Shown here: piece by piece, positions 20,080-28,438 of the stretch
Layout: every line of letters starts with the position of its first letter
How positions within the stretch are numbered: the stretch's first letter is position 1
Origin: a virus
Virus record (IMG/VR): IMGVR_UViG_3300048586_000167
Coordinates: 1 to 29,118 of that record
Length of the DNA: 29,118 nt
Strand: one strand, 5' to 3'
The notes under the pieces: generated by a model
Told to the model about the DNA's origin: nothing
Seen by the model: only the letters and a program-made list of their open reading frames with translations
Databases searched by the model: none
Translations under genes and position numbers: made by a program

Positions 20080-20411
20080 CCTTCCCCGACCGCATCATCA
20101 CCCACCACATCAGCGACCATCACGCCGTGCAGGGCACAGAGGCCGAGGTGCGCCGCATCGTCGGGCAACTGCCGAGCGATCCGCCGGGATACTGGAACCG
20201 CTGCGAGGAGTGCTACCAGCTCGTTGGCTACACGCATCAGCGCTGGTGCCCCGAAGATGGGATCGTGACCGAGGCGCAGACATATGGAGGGCGGCATCTA
20301 ACCCGGCAGGCGCGGAGGACGAACGTGCAACCTGCAAGCGCGGCGCCGGCAATTCCCGCCGCGACCGGGGATGGACAGGATAGCGGTCAGGTGGGCGCGC
20401 GCAATGGGTGA
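20076..20411 (+). CDS. Hypothetical protein (111 aa)
   Basis: The ATG overlaps the preceding stop by four bases. The 111-residue product is His-rich at the N-terminus (RIITHHISDHHAVQ), has a single CEEC pair (NRCEECYQLVGY) and ends in a low-complexity Ala/Gly stretch. The histidines and cysteines could bind zinc, but no complete four-ligand pattern is visible. No family is recognised. Confidence 0.65.
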   Translation: MTFPDRIITHHISDHHAVQGTEAEVRRIVGQLPSDPPGYWNRCEECYQLVGYTHQRWCPEDGIVTEAQTYGGRHLTRQARRTNVQPASAAPAIPAATGDGQDSGQVGARNG

Positions 20412-20607
20412 CCGCGATCACATCCTCACCCCTGCCGCCCGGGCGTTGCTGACAGAGATCCAGACCGCCGGATCGGCAAAGACCAAGGGGCGCATCAAGG
20501 CGGCCGATGAACTGGACCGCAAGGGCCTTATCCACCGCACCAAAGGCACGGCCACGCTATCGTCTGCCGGGCGGTGGTCTTTCCGTCAGGAGGCCAAGCA
20601 TGGCTGA
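20404..20607 (+). CDS. Small winged-helix-like phage protein
   Basis: The ATG lies eight bases inside the previous gene. The 67-residue product has helical segments and a short beta hairpin in the order expected for a winged helix (AARALLTEIQTAG, KTKGRIKAADELDRKGLI, TKGTATLSSAGRWSF). A DNA-binding role is possible. It is too short and divergent for a firm call. It overlaps the next gene by eight bases, whose ribosome site lies inside it. Confidence 0.62.
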   Translation: MGDRDHILTPAARALLTEIQTAGSAKTKGRIKAADELDRKGLIHRTKGTATLSSAGRWSFRQEAKHG

Positions 20608-20794
20608 CAATGGTTCCAACATCCACATGCGGACACCCGAGGGTGGCAAATCCTCAATCACATGCACCCGGAATGGGGATGCGGTCGATCTGGTCTTTAT
20701 CCGGCCCGGCATCCCAAGCGTCGGCATCAGGATCACCCGAGCAATGGCACGCAATCTGGCAGATTCCCTGAAACGGGAGGCCGACCGTGACTGA
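20600..20794 (+). CDS. Small hypothetical protein (64 aa)
   Basis: The ATG has GGAG seven bases upstream. The 64-residue product is predicted to be mainly beta with a C-terminal helix (SSITCTRNGDAVDLVFIRP, GIRITRAMARNLADSLKREA). No family is recognised. Overlaps on both sides with eight bases support its membership in the operon. Confidence 0.65.
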   Translation: MADNGSNIHMRTPEGGKSSITCTRNGDAVDLVFIRPGIPSVGIRITRAMARNLADSLKREADRD

Positions 20795-21092
20795 CCTCCA
20801 CCCGGATCACATGGCCCTGCTGTCTCTGGCCCGCTGCGCGATAAATGCTGAGGCCGGGCCCCTTTGGAAGAAGGATGTGGAAGAGGCCGTTACCATCTAC
20901 GGCGCCGCCTGTGATGCGCTCTGGAACGAATTGCGCCGCCAGCTGGACGTTCAGGACGGCAAGGTGCCGGTGCTGGAACATCCCAGCGTGCAACAGAAGG
21001 CCCTAGCCCAGCGGATGCGCGGCACGATCATCACCGCTTGCCGAAGCGCGATCGAGGAAGCCCTCTCCAATCTGGAATATGAGCATGAGTGA
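20787..21092 (+). CDS. Hypothetical helical protein (101 aa)
   Basis: It starts at a GTG inside the previous gene's end. The 101-residue product is helical throughout (DHMALLSLARCAINAEAG, CDALWNELRRQLDVQ, RMRGTIITACRSAIEEALS) with an acidic tail. No known domain. It overlaps the Gp37/Gp68 gene start by eight bases, with a ribosome site for that gene inside its end. Confidence 0.65.
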   Translation: MTDLHPDHMALLSLARCAINAEAGPLWKKDVEEAVTIYGAACDALWNELRRQLDVQDGKVPVLEHPSVQQKALAQRMRGTIITACRSAIEEALSNLEYEHE

Positions 21093-22158
21093 CGCCACCA
21101 CCATCGAATGGACCGACGCGACCTGGAACCCGATCACGGGCTGCACCATTGTCGATGCGGGCTGCACCAACTGCTATGCCATGGCGCTGGCAGGGTCGCG
21201 GCTGCGCAATCACCCCAGCCGGGCGGGCCTGACCCGCGTAACAGGCGGGCGGGCAAAATGGACAGGCGAGGTCAGGCTCAACGAACAATGGCTCGACCAG
21301 CCGCTGAAATGGACCCGCCCGCGCATGATCTTTGTCTGCGCCCATGGCGATCTGTTCCACGAGTCTGTGCCAGATGAATGGATTGACCGGGTGTTCGCCA
21401 TCATGGCGCTGGCCCCGCAGCATACCTTTCAGGTGCTGACCAAGCGGCCAGACCGGGCGCGGGAATACCTTGGCGCGAATCCGGGCATCCGTATCAGGAC
21501 GCAAATGGCCAGCATCGGCGGGCCGCTGCCTGTCATCGAAATGGACTGGCCTCTGCCGAACGTCTGGCTTGGCACCAGCGCCTCGGATCAGGCCAGCGCA
21601 GACAAGCGCATCCCTGAATTGCTGGCCTGCCCGGCAGCGGTGCGCTTTGTGTCGCTGGAACCACTGCTAGGGCCGATTGATCTGACGCGGGTCGGCACCA
21701 TCGACAGTGTGCGGTCAGCATTTCCGGCTCTGGTTCGACGCCTTGACCAGCACATGCGCCCTCACACCATCAATGGCGCGCAAATTGAGGCGCTTGGTAG
21801 CCAGTTTCAGGCAACCACCTATTACCAAACACCAGACCACATGGGGGGCTTCGAGGTTGGCTCACGCTATTACCCCCGCCTCGACTGGGTGATCGTCGGC
21901 GGCGAGTCTGGCACCCATGCCCGTCCTATGCACCCTGACTGGCCGCGCGGTGTGCGCGATCAGTGCTTGGCGGCAGGCGTGGCGTTCTTCTTCAAGCAAT
22001 GGGGGGAGTGGGAGGCGGATCAGATCGGCCCAGAGGATACTCGGTCAATCAGCCATCCGCCCGGTCATGTCATTTTTCGCAAGGTTGGCAAGAAACACAA
22101 CGGCCGCCGTCTGGACGGCCGCACATGGGATCAGATGCCGGGGGTGAACCATGTTTGA
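21085..22158 (+). CDS. Gp37/Gp68 (DUF5131) phage protein, candidate Fe-S enzyme
   Basis: The 357-residue product belongs to the phage Gp37/Gp68 family. Its opening, IEWTDATWNPITGC, is the family signature and leads into three cysteines spaced C-x6-C-x2-C (Cys20, Cys27, Cys30; CTIVDAGCTNCYA). This triplet resembles [4Fe-4S] sites of radical-SAM-like enzymes, with a different first spacing. Further family blocks are MIFVCAHGDLFHESVPDEW, TFQVLTKRPDRA, NVWLGTSAS, RFVSLEPLLG and WVIVGGESG. A DNA/RNA-modifying or SAM-dependent radical role has been considered plausible but is not established. The ATG with GGAA eight bases upstream is taken as start. It overlaps the C5 methyltransferase by eight bases. 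Confidence 0.88.
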   Translation: MSDATTIEWTDATWNPITGCTIVDAGCTNCYAMALAGSRLRNHPSRAGLTRVTGGRAKWTGEVRLNEQWLDQPLKWTRPRMIFVCAHGDLFHESVPDEWIDRVFAIMALAPQHTFQVLTKRPDRAREYLGANPGIRIRTQMASIGGPLPVIEMDWPLPNVWLGTSASDQASADKRIPELLACPAAVRFVSLEPLLGPIDLTRVGTIDSVRSAFPALVRRLDQHMRPHTINGAQIEALGSQFQATTYYQTPDHMGGFEVGSRYYPRLDWVIVGGESGTHARPMHPDWPRGVRDQCLAAGVAFFFKQWGEWEADQIGPEDTRSISHPPGHVIFRKVGKKHNGRRLDGRTWDQMPGVNHV

Positions 22159-24379
22159 CAGCCTGACCCTTTTCCCGATGCCCGTCGCACCGGTTGCGCC
22201 GATCGATCCGCGCCCGCTGATCGTGGACAGCTTTGCCGGCGGCGGCGGGGCCTCGACCGGGATCGAACTCGCGCTTGGCCGTAGCCCGGACATCGCCATC
22301 AACCACAGCGAATCCGCGCTTGCCCTGCATGCTGCCAATCATCCGGAGACGCTGCACCTATCGGAGAACGTCTATCGGGTTGACCCCCTGCACCACATGC
22401 ACGGACGGCACATCGGCCTGATGTGGTTCAGCCCGGATTGCAAGCATTTCAGCAAGGCCAAGGGCGGCGCGCCGGTGAAGCGCAACATCCGCGATCTGGC
22501 TTGGATCATTCCCGGCTGGATCGAGCGCATCCAGAAATCCGGTGGTCGCGTCGACGTGGTGCTTCTGGAGAACGTCGAAGAGTTCAGGACATGGGGACCG
22601 TTGATCGAAACCGAGAAGGGCCTGATGCCGGATCCGACCCGCACCGGCGAGACGTTCCAGGCATGGTGCAAGGCCCTGCGCAAACTGGGCGGCAAGATCG
22701 AGATGCGCGAGCTGCGCGCCTGTGACTATGGCGCGCCGACGATCCGCAAGCGCCTGTTAGTGGTGGTGCGCTTCGACAAGCAGCGCATCGTCTGGCCAAA
22801 GCCCACCCATGGCGCCCCGGATTCGCCCGAGGTTCGCGCGGGCAAGCTGCTGCCATGGCGCACTGCGGCAGAGTGCATCGACTGGTCACTTCCCTGCCCC
22901 TCGATCTTCGACACCGCGCCACAGATCATGGCCAAGCATGGCCTGCGCGCGCAGCGGCCACTGGCGGACAACACGCTTGCCCGGGTGGCACGCGGCATGA
23001 AGCGCTATGTGCTGGAAGCTGATCGGCCGTTCATCGTGAACCTGACCCACGGCGGGCGCCTCGAGGATGCGGCGGAACCCTTCCGGACCATCACGGCGGC
23101 GCACCGCGGCGAGAAGGCGGTGGTCGTGCCCAGCATCGTCGGATGTGGCGGCAGGGCCGGTCAGAGCCGCCCGCGCGGCGGGGATGAACCCTTCGCCACC
23201 GTAACGGCCAAGGCCGATGCCTGCATGGTCGCGGCCAGCATTACCCGGTTCAACGGCGGCGCCACCGGCGCGGATCTTCGCGACCCCATGCCCACGGTGA
23301 CCGCGAACAGCTGGATCAAGAAGCCGGGCGGCGCGATGCCCCTTGGTCTGCTGACCCCTTATCTGGCCAGCATCGCCCATGGCTACAGCGGCGGGCGGCG
23401 GGAATACCCGCTCACCGATCCGCTGGGCACTGTGACGGTGGGGGGCATCCAGCACGCGGTTCTTGCGCCATTTCTGGCAACCATGCGTAACAGCCAGAAG
23501 CCTTGGCAGGGCGCCGACAAACCGACACACACCGTCACCGCCGGTGGCGCGGGGCTGACACTCATCGCCCCGGTCCTGACCTATGCCCAGCAGGGCGGCA
23601 GCAACCGGCCCGCGACCGATCCGCATCACACGATCTGCGCCAGCCGCAAGGATCAGAACAGCATGATCGCCGCGACGATGGTCCACATCGGCAACGGTGA
23701 ACGCTCAGGCCAGCGCCCACGCGCGCTCGACATCGAGGCGCCCCTGAATACCGTGGTGGCAAGCGGCGTGAAGCAATACCCGGTTGCGGCCTTCCTCGCC
23801 CAGCAGAACGGCGGCCCCCGCATGGAAGGGCACAGCGGACGCGATGCGCTCGAGCCGATGAGCACCGTGACCGGAAGTGGCAGCCATCAGACACCGGTTG
23901 CAGCCTTCTTTGCCAAATACTACGGCACCGGCGACGGCGCGCGGTCAGACGAGCCTTGCCACACGATCACGGTCAAGGATCGCATGGGGCACATCCAGGC
24001 CGATCTGGCCGCCCCTCCTTTCGGTCCCGAGCATCACGACCGGGCCCGCGAGGTAGCGGAGTTCCTGCGCGCCCATGGCGCATGGGATGGTGGCGAGTAT
24101 GTCACCCTCTCGATCGACGGGCAGGATTTCGTGGTGGTCGATATCGGCATGCGGATGCTGACACCGCGCGAGCTGTTCAACGCCCAAGGCTTCCCGCCTG
24201 ACTATGTGATCGAAGGTGTCTGGACGGGCACCGAGACCGATCACCCGAAATGGAACCCATTCCCCGGCCACGTCCAGGTGAGTTGCTGTGGCAACAGTGT
24301 TTGCCCGCCGCTGGCCGAGGCCTTGGTCCGAGCCAACTGTGGCCATCTGGCCGTCGAACAGATCAGAGGTGCAGCATGA
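22151..24379 (+). CDS. C5 cytosine DNA methyltransferase with nine-repeat target region
   Basis: The 742-residue product has the ordered C5 methyltransferase motifs: DSFAGGGGAS (I, residues 26-35), the catalytic loop FSPDCKHFSKAKGG (IV, Cys97 in PDC in place of the usual PPC), LLENVEEF (VI), TIRKRLLVVV (VIII) and C-terminal LTPRELFNAQGF and GNSVCPP (IX/X). The PDC variant is known from phage enzymes. Between motifs VIII and IX the target-recognition region has nine copies of a short repeat, (D/E)xPxxT(V/I)T, with prolines at residues 310, 347, 379, 424, 458, 491, 531, 569 and 602, about 37 residues apart. At least one copy is degraded (HTICA). It is longer than typical enzymes. It probably protects phage DNA from host restriction and may have several target sites. 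Confidence 0.92.
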   Translation: MFDSLTLFPMPVAPVAPIDPRPLIVDSFAGGGGASTGIELALGRSPDIAINHSESALALHAANHPETLHLSENVYRVDPLHHMHGRHIGLMWFSPDCKHFSKAKGGAPVKRNIRDLAWIIPGWIERIQKSGGRVDVVLLENVEEFRTWGPLIETEKGLMPDPTRTGETFQAWCKALRKLGGKIEMRELRACDYGAPTIRKRLLVVVRFDKQRIVWPKPTHGAPDSPEVRAGKLLPWRTAAECIDWSLPCPSIFDTAPQIMAKHGLRAQRPLADNTLARVARGMKRYVLEADRPFIVNLTHGGRLEDAAEPFRTITAAHRGEKAVVVPSIVGCGGRAGQSRPRGGDEPFATVTAKADACMVAASITRFNGGATGADLRDPMPTVTANSWIKKPGGAMPLGLLTPYLASIAHGYSGGRREYPLTDPLGTVTVGGIQHAVLAPFLATMRNSQKPWQGADKPTHTVTAGGAGLTLIAPVLTYAQQGGSNRPATDPHHTICASRKDQNSMIAATMVHIGNGERSGQRPRALDIEAPLNTVVASGVKQYPVAAFLAQQNGGPRMEGHSGRDALEPMSTVTGSGSHQTPVAAFFAKYYGTGDGARSDEPCHTITVKDRMGHIQADLAAPPFGPEHHDRAREVAEFLRAHGAWDGGEYVTLSIDGQDFVVVDIGMRMLTPRELFNAQGFPPDYVIEGVWTGTETDHPKWNPFPGHVQVSCCGNSVCPPLAEALVRANCGHLAVEQIRGAA

Positions 24380-24759
24380 CCGACATCACCCCAACCATGC
24401 GCAGCGCTGCGGTCCTTATGCGCGCCCGCTTCACCTATCGCCGGGACAGCAAGATCGACAAATGGGTGATCATCGACCCCAAGACCGACAAGATCATCGG
24501 CGACTGCGAGGATTTCGCATTGACCACCCTTGCCGCGACCCTTGGCAGCAAGAGAGCTGCCAAGCGTGCCCTGTGGAACGGCGATGCCAAGATCATCTAC
24601 ACCCGTTTCAACGGCGGCGGTCACGCGGTCCTGTATTTCAACGGGCACTACATCGACAACGTCCACCCCTACTGGTCGGACACTTGGCGCTATGGCGACA
24701 AGATCGCCTATCCCCGACTGGTCATCGCGACCAAGTTGCTGCTGGCGAAGGTGCTGTGA
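24376..24759 (+). CDS. BTLCP-like transglutaminase-fold cysteine protease
   Basis: The 127-residue product resembles bacterial transglutaminase-like cysteine proteinases. The catalytic order Cys-His-Asp is visible: DCEDFAL (Cys44), GHAVLYF (His83) and YIDNVH (Asp94). There is no signal peptide, so action in the cytoplasm is expected. The family includes proteases and related enzymes, and the phage substrate is unknown. It is coupled to the C5 methyltransferase (ATGA) and to the next gene (TGATG). Its place behind a DNA-modification gene suggests counter-defence or host modification, by inference. Confidence 0.8.
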   Translation: MTDITPTMRSAAVLMRARFTYRRDSKIDKWVIIDPKTDKIIGDCEDFALTTLAATLGSKRAAKRALWNGDAKIIYTRFNGGGHAVLYFNGHYIDNVHPYWSDTWRYGDKIAYPRLVIATKLLLAKVL

Positions 24760-25394
24760 TGAACTGGCGCGAGAGACTGGCAGACTGGATATCCTTCGGC
24801 GCGCTGACCCGCGCACGCGGCTGGACCGAGTACGAGGCCGAAGCAGCGCGTCTGGCTGAAAGGCGGTGTGACAGTTGGCGTGAGTTTGCAGCCAACCAAG
24901 CTGAGTCAATCAACCCACTGCGCGCCGCTCTGAGGCAGATCGCATCCTGCGAAACGCCATCAGCTAACGCCACCGTTCGGCGCATGGCCGGCATCGCGCG
25001 AGGGGTGCTGGAGAAGCAGCACGGTGTGGGGATCACCCACTTGACCACCGATCGTGATGCGGCGCAGGAGGCCGCGCCAGACTGGATTTGGTATGGTGTT
25101 GATGCCGAGGGTAAGACCCACGTCAGCATGGGCCGCTGGCAACAGCAAACCTTTCAAAAGCGGTACAAGCTGGCAGCGATCCAGCCGACCGAGCATGACC
25201 ACCCGGCGCAGGATGCAGCAAAGTTGCTGCTGCAGGCAGGCTGCTCGGGCGTCCCAACGCTGACCTGGCACATCCGCCGGGATCTTGATGGCAAGGAACC
25301 GGGGTATGCGCCCGGCGATGCCTTCTTCCATGACGGCAAGCTGTATGCCGCCGTCAAATCTGCCCTGCACCAGCTGGTTGGAGAGCCTAAATGA
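24759..25394 (+). CDS. Hypothetical phage protein (211 aa)
   Basis: The ATG overlaps the protease stop (TGATG). The N-terminal ~110 residues are helical (WRERLADWISFGALTRA, NPLRAALRQIASCETP, ATVRRMAGIARGVLEKQ). The C-terminal half is mixed alpha/beta (DWIWYGVDAEGKTHV, LTWHIRRDLDGKEPG). No domain or catalytic motif is recognised. Codon use is normal for the prophage. It is coupled to the next gene by ATGA. Confidence 0.7.
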   Translation: MNWRERLADWISFGALTRARGWTEYEAEAARLAERRCDSWREFAANQAESINPLRAALRQIASCETPSANATVRRMAGIARGVLEKQHGVGITHLTTDRDAAQEAAPDWIWYGVDAEGKTHVSMGRWQQQTFQKRYKLAAIQPTEHDHPAQDAAKLLLQAGCSGVPTLTWHIRRDLDGKEPGYAPGDAFFHDGKLYAAVKSALHQLVGEPK

Positions 25395-25636
25395 GCGACC
25401 TAAAAATCACCGAAATCCATGTCCGCAAATGCCGGTTTGTGATCGATAGAGCCACGCTACAGCGCATCATCAGAGACTGGGCAATGGCGAAGACCGGTTT
25501 TTGCGACGACGTTACTTCAGTAAATTTCGCTTTCCACGACGAAACCGCAGGCAGCCCGCCCTACAAGGTCGGCACCTACTGCACTGTAGACCTGACCGAG
25601 GACCAAATGATGATGCCGAAGGTGCGTGCGGAATGA
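25391..25636 (+). CDS. Small hypothetical protein (81 aa)
   Basis: The ATG overlaps the previous stop by four bases. The 81-residue product has beta strands and one helix (KITEIHVRKCRFVIDRATL, SVNFAFHDETAGSPP, VGTYCTVDLTEDQ) with no known motif. It ends overlapping the next ATG. Confidence 0.68.
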   Translation: MSDLKITEIHVRKCRFVIDRATLQRIIRDWAMAKTGFCDDVTSVNFAFHDETAGSPPYKVGTYCTVDLTEDQMMMPKVRAE

Positions 25637-25905
25637 CCGGGCCCCGTGCAGAGATCCATGACGGCGGCCCGGCATTCCCGACAGAGCGCTTCACCAGCTA
25701 TGGGAATGGCGCGGGCGCGACCACCAGAGAGGGTGGAATGACACTGCGCGATTGGTTCGCGACCCACGCCAGCGAGGACGATATTGCTGAACACCGCTGG
25801 CAAGGCATCCTCGCTGACGGGAGCTATGGTTACAACCTCACCCGCGAGGAAGCACGTTATCGCCATGCCGACGCCATGCTTGCTGCTCGAGGGGTGAAGC
25901 CATGA
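25633..25905 (+). CDS. Common phage protein of the 'GGPAFP...GMTLRDWFA' family
   Basis: The 90-residue product carries the pattern seen in very many temperate phages: DGGPAFP near the N-terminus, then GGMTLRDWFATHA, and a C-terminal helix containing ARYRHADAMLAAR. Its function is unknown even though the family is widespread. ATGA overlaps at both ends place it firmly in the operon. Confidence 0.82.
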   Translation: MTGPRAEIHDGGPAFPTERFTSYGNGAGATTREGGMTLRDWFATHASEDDIAEHRWQGILADGSYGYNLTREEARYRHADAMLAARGVKP

Positions 25906-26237
25906 CCGACGCACCACTGCTAGGAAGGGGCCGCCCACTGCCAGATGCACCCCTGCGGATCTACATCGACCGTGGTCCTCGGGGTGGTTGGATGCACCGG
26001 CATGAGCGGATGCCAGACACACGCCATGTCTACATCGAAGAAACCCGCGACGCCCTCGAGCAATCGCCCATCGTGCACGCGATGATAGCGGAGGCGGTGG
26101 AGCGTGAGCGCGAGGCGTGCGCGAAGGTAGCCGAGGATGATGACGAGACGCGCAAGGGATGGGGCGAACACCGAAACATGGTAGCCGCCCAGATCACAGA
26201 GCAGGAAATCGCTGCAGCCATCAGACGCAGGGGGTGA
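25902..26237 (+). CDS. Phage protein with 'EREACAKVAED' segment
   Basis: The 111-residue product has a basic beta-type N-terminus (LRIYIDRGPRGGWMHR) followed by a charged helix (AVEREREACAKVAEDDDE) typical of small phage proteins with this Cys-containing segment. The last helix (TEQEIAAAIRRRG) is also common in them. No function is known. It overlaps the previous stop by four bases and ends one base before the next gene. Confidence 0.75.
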   Translation: MTDAPLLGRGRPLPDAPLRIYIDRGPRGGWMHRHERMPDTRHVYIEETRDALEQSPIVHAMIAEAVEREREACAKVAEDDDETRKGWGEHRNMVAAQITEQEIAAAIRRRG

Positions 26238-26238
26238 C

Positions 26239-26427
26239 ATGGGCGCACCGAAAGCATCCGAGGCGGCGATCCTGCGCGCTATCAACGCGTGGAAAGCAGG
26301 CACCGGCCAGCCGGTCGGGCGCATGGAAGTCACCGCAGACGGGCGCATCATCATCACCGCGCCCGCTGTAGACACACCGGAGGAATTGCCGCAACCTGCC
26401 GGGCCGAAGCGGTGGACAAAACGGTGA
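26239..26427 (+). CDS. Small protein upstream of the integrase, excisionase-like position
   Basis: This 62-residue protein is the last small gene before the integrase and overlaps it by four bases (GTGA). It has a short N-terminal helix (ASEAAILRAINAWKAG) and a beta stretch (GRMEVTADGRIIITAP). I recall similar small proteins before phage integrases in Rhodobacterales; some may act as recombination directionality factors. The sequence lacks a clear winged-helix Xis motif, so this role is positional inference. Confidence 0.68.
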   Translation: MGAPKASEAAILRAINAWKAGTGQPVGRMEVTADGRIIITAPAVDTPEELPQPAGPKRWTKR

Positions 26428-27512
26428 CGGAATTGCGCGTGGATTTCCCGGGCCTGCTGATCGAGCGGCACAGAAACGGCAGCCTGCGCTACAGGGTGCG
26501 CGTCGAAGGCAACAAGGCCAAGCGCATTCCTATTCCGGTCGCACCGGATCACCCGGATTTTGCCCACCACTACTGGGCAGCCCGAGCCGGTGAAACGTGG
26601 CAGCCAGGCCAGTCCAAGATTGAGGAAAAGTCGCTCGACTGGCTGTGCCAGCGCTATCTGGATTTCATCGCGAAGCTGGTGGACGCGGGGCAAATGTCCC
26701 CCGCCACGCTCAAGCAGCGACGCAGCATCCTGACGCGCCTGTGCGACCATGTGGATCCGCAGGGCGAGCGCTACGGCGAGTTTCACATGGACTTTGACCC
26801 GGCAGGCTTCGTCGACATCCGGGACGCATGGGCAGCCCATCCTGGCGCCGCTGACAACCTGATCAAGTCCATCCGGTCGGTATACAAATGGGCCATGGAG
26901 CGCGGCGAGATCGGCCACAACCCGGCAGCTGGCATCGGTGCGATCAACCTCAACCCGAAGGGCGGCGCGGTGCCGTGGACGGCTGCGGATCTGCGGAAGT
27001 TCCGAGAGCACTACCCCGCCGGAACAACGGCCCATCTTTGGCTCACCATCCAAGCCTTCACGGCATGCCGGATCGGTGACGCGATTTGGCTGGGCAGAGA
27101 TCAGGAAGTGCACCGGGCGGGCCAGACGTGGCTGGAATGGCAGCCGCGCAAGCGTGGGTCGGCGTTCGTGTCGATCCCCATGCTTTCCCCGCTCTACACC
27201 GCCACGCGGGCCGTCAAGATCGTGGGGCCTGCCTATCTGCTGAATGAGAAGGGCAAGCCGTTCGCCAGCGTCGAGGCACTTCGCGTCAGGGTCCAGCGCT
27301 GGTGCGAGGCCGCAGGCTTGCCTGGGCGGTCGTCGCATGGCATCCGAAAGGCAATGGCCGAGACAATGGCCGAGGCGGGATGCAGCCAATACCAGATCAT
27401 GGCCGTGATGGCGCACACCCAAGCCAAGACGTCAGAGATCTACACCAAGGACGTTGAACGGCGCGGTTTGGCGCATCAGGCGGTGCAGGCGCTGGCCGGT
27501 CTTGACTGGTAG
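26424..27512 (+). CDS. int: Tyrosine recombinase/integrase of the prophage
   Basis: The 362-residue product has the catalytic set of tyrosine integrases: Arg216 ([11 protein letters not shown]), Lys243 (KRG), His305 and Arg308 (HGIRK), His331 and Tyr340 (SEIYTK). Residues ~68-160 form the core-binding domain ([19 protein letters not shown]), preceded by an arm-binding-like beta region ([18 protein letters not shown]). The start is a GTG overlapping the upstream stop; a longer frame would extend 45 codons through that gene without an RBS. It integrates and, with a directionality factor, excises the prophage. It is the last gene of the rightward operon and faces the 3' end of tRNA-Ala(CGC), a common attachment place. 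Confidence 0.96.
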   Translation: MTELRVDFPGLLIERHRNGSLRYRVRVEGNKAKRIPIPVAPDHPDFAHHYWAARAGETWQPGQSKIEEKSLDWLCQRYLDFIAKLVDAGQMSPATLKQRRSILTRLCDHVDPQGERYGEFHMDFDPAGFVDIRDAWAAHPGAADNLIKSIRSVYKWAMERGEIGHNPAAGIGAINLNPKGGAVPWTAADLRKFREHYPAGTTAHLWLTIQAFTACRIGDAIWLGRDQEVHRAGQTWLEWQPRKRGSAFVSIPMLSPLYTATRAVKIVGPAYLLNEKGKPFASVEALRVRVQRWCEAAGLPGRSSHGIRKAMAETMAEAGCSQYQIMAVMAHTQAKTSEIYTKDVERRGLAHQAVQALAGLDW

Positions 27513-27544
27513 GTGTCCCGCAGCCTTTAAGAGCGGGACACTTT
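27513..27544 (+). terminator. Strong intrinsic terminator after the integrase
   Basis: A perfect nine-base stem GTGTCCCGC/GCGGGACAC encloses an 11-base loop and is followed by TTT. It begins at the base after the integrase stop codon. It ends the rightward operon before host DNA. Confidence 0.88.
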
Positions 27545-27756
27545 GCTCAATGCAATAAGGGCATGTTTGCGCCTATGGCATTCCAGGGTCGCCCACCATC
27601 TTCCGACAGATATTTAAGAATTTCCACCTTGGCGCTGAGCCATGCGGACACAGCGCATCGCAGGCCGCTCTGGACAAGGCCGCGCGCATCAAAAGGCACG
27701 TCAATCAATAGGACAAGCCTTTACGAAAGCTCAGAGATTTTCGGGAAGGAAAGGTC
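27545..27756. other. Right border spacer, probable att region
   Basis: No gene with good start, frame and codon use is present. It includes a leftover AT-richer segment near 27610-27630 and lies between the integrase terminator and the tRNA 3' end. The right att core should lie here or in the adjacent tRNA end. Its partner copy is beyond the left edge of the window, so the core cannot be fixed from this sequence. Confidence 0.6.
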
Positions 27757-27832
<76 letters not shown>

Positions 27833-27846
27833 TCGACCTGACCCGG

Positions 27847-27875
27847 TTTTTGGCGAATCGTGCCAGACTTGTCAA
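27847..27875 (-). promoter_or_regulatory. Promoter of tRNA-Ala
   Basis: Read leftward a perfect TTGACA -35 box is followed after 17 bases by CAAAAA as a weak -10 box, 14 bases before the tRNA 5' end. The position and spacing fit a stable-RNA promoter. Confidence 0.6.
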
Positions 27876-27918
27876 GCTTCGCAGGTTTGCCTGTAGGGCC
27901 TTTGGGCTGGGCCGTTTG

Positions 27919-28362
27919 TCACACCCGCCCGGCAAGGTTCTGGCGTACGAAATCGGCAATCTGCGCGGCCGGGCGGGCGCCAGCGAGGCGGGCAACCTCG
28001 CGCCCGCGATTGTAGAGGACAAGCGCCGGAATTCCCTGAATCCTTGCACGCGAGGCCACGTCCGGGTGGTCTTGGGTGTTGAGTTTGACAAAGCGCACGT
28101 CTGGCGCCAGCGCCTGCGCCGCTTTGGCGAACTCGGGCGCCATCATCCGGCAGGGGCCACACCAAGGCGCCCAGTAATCGACCAGCAAGGGCAAATCATC
28201 GCTTCGGATCGCCTTGTCATGGCTGTTGGCATCAAGTTCGCGCACCTTGCCATCATCAAGCGGCTCGCCGCAGATGCCGCACTTTGGTCGTTGCTCAAGC
28301 CGTTCGCCTGCGACACGGTTGATCTGTCCACAAGAGGTGCAGGTCAGTTTCACGCTGGTCAT
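27919..28362 (-). CDS. trxC: Thioredoxin TrxC (thioredoxin 2)
   Basis: The 147-residue product has the TrxC design: an N-terminal zinc domain with two CxxC pairs (Cys8/11, Cys28/31: CTSC and CGIC) and a thioredoxin fold with the active site WCGPC at residues 67-71 within DYWAPWCGPCRMM. The cis-proline region GIPALVLY is present. It reduces protein disulfides in the cytoplasm, notably under oxidative stress. The ATG has GGGGA nine bases upstream; the long upstream frame is rejected. This is host chromosome, lying between gcvP and tRNA-Ala. Confidence 0.95.
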   Translation of the reverse strand: MTSVKLTCTSCGQINRVAGERLEQRPKCGICGEPLDDGKVRELDANSHDKAIRSDDLPLLVDYWAPWCGPCRMMAPEFAKAAQALAPDVRFVKLNTQDHPDVASRARIQGIPALVLYNRGREVARLAGARPAAQIADFVRQNLAGRV

Positions 28363-28438
28363 TGGCTTCCCCAAAACACATTCGCCTGCCCGAATATATT
28401 GGAAGCCATCATCGCGGGTGCAAGTCCATCCGATGTGG

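Larger units (their letters stand above)
1..27756. mobile_element. Prophage, lambda-type siphovirus (left end outside window)
   Basis: The sequence shows a packaging/head block, an early replication-type operon, a divergent repressor control region, a long operon of small accessory genes and a tyrosine integrase in one continuous stretch without typical chromosomal genes. The right border lies between the integrase terminator and the tRNA-Ala 3' end. The left border is not reached, because the window opens inside a prohead protease. Tail and lysis genes are not seen and would be expected further left. The cassette TerS-TerL-gpW-portal-ClpP protease is that of lambda-like siphoviruses. No frameshift or deletion is obvious in the visible part, so the prophage may be intact. 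The exact right att core could not be defined. Confidence 0.95.
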
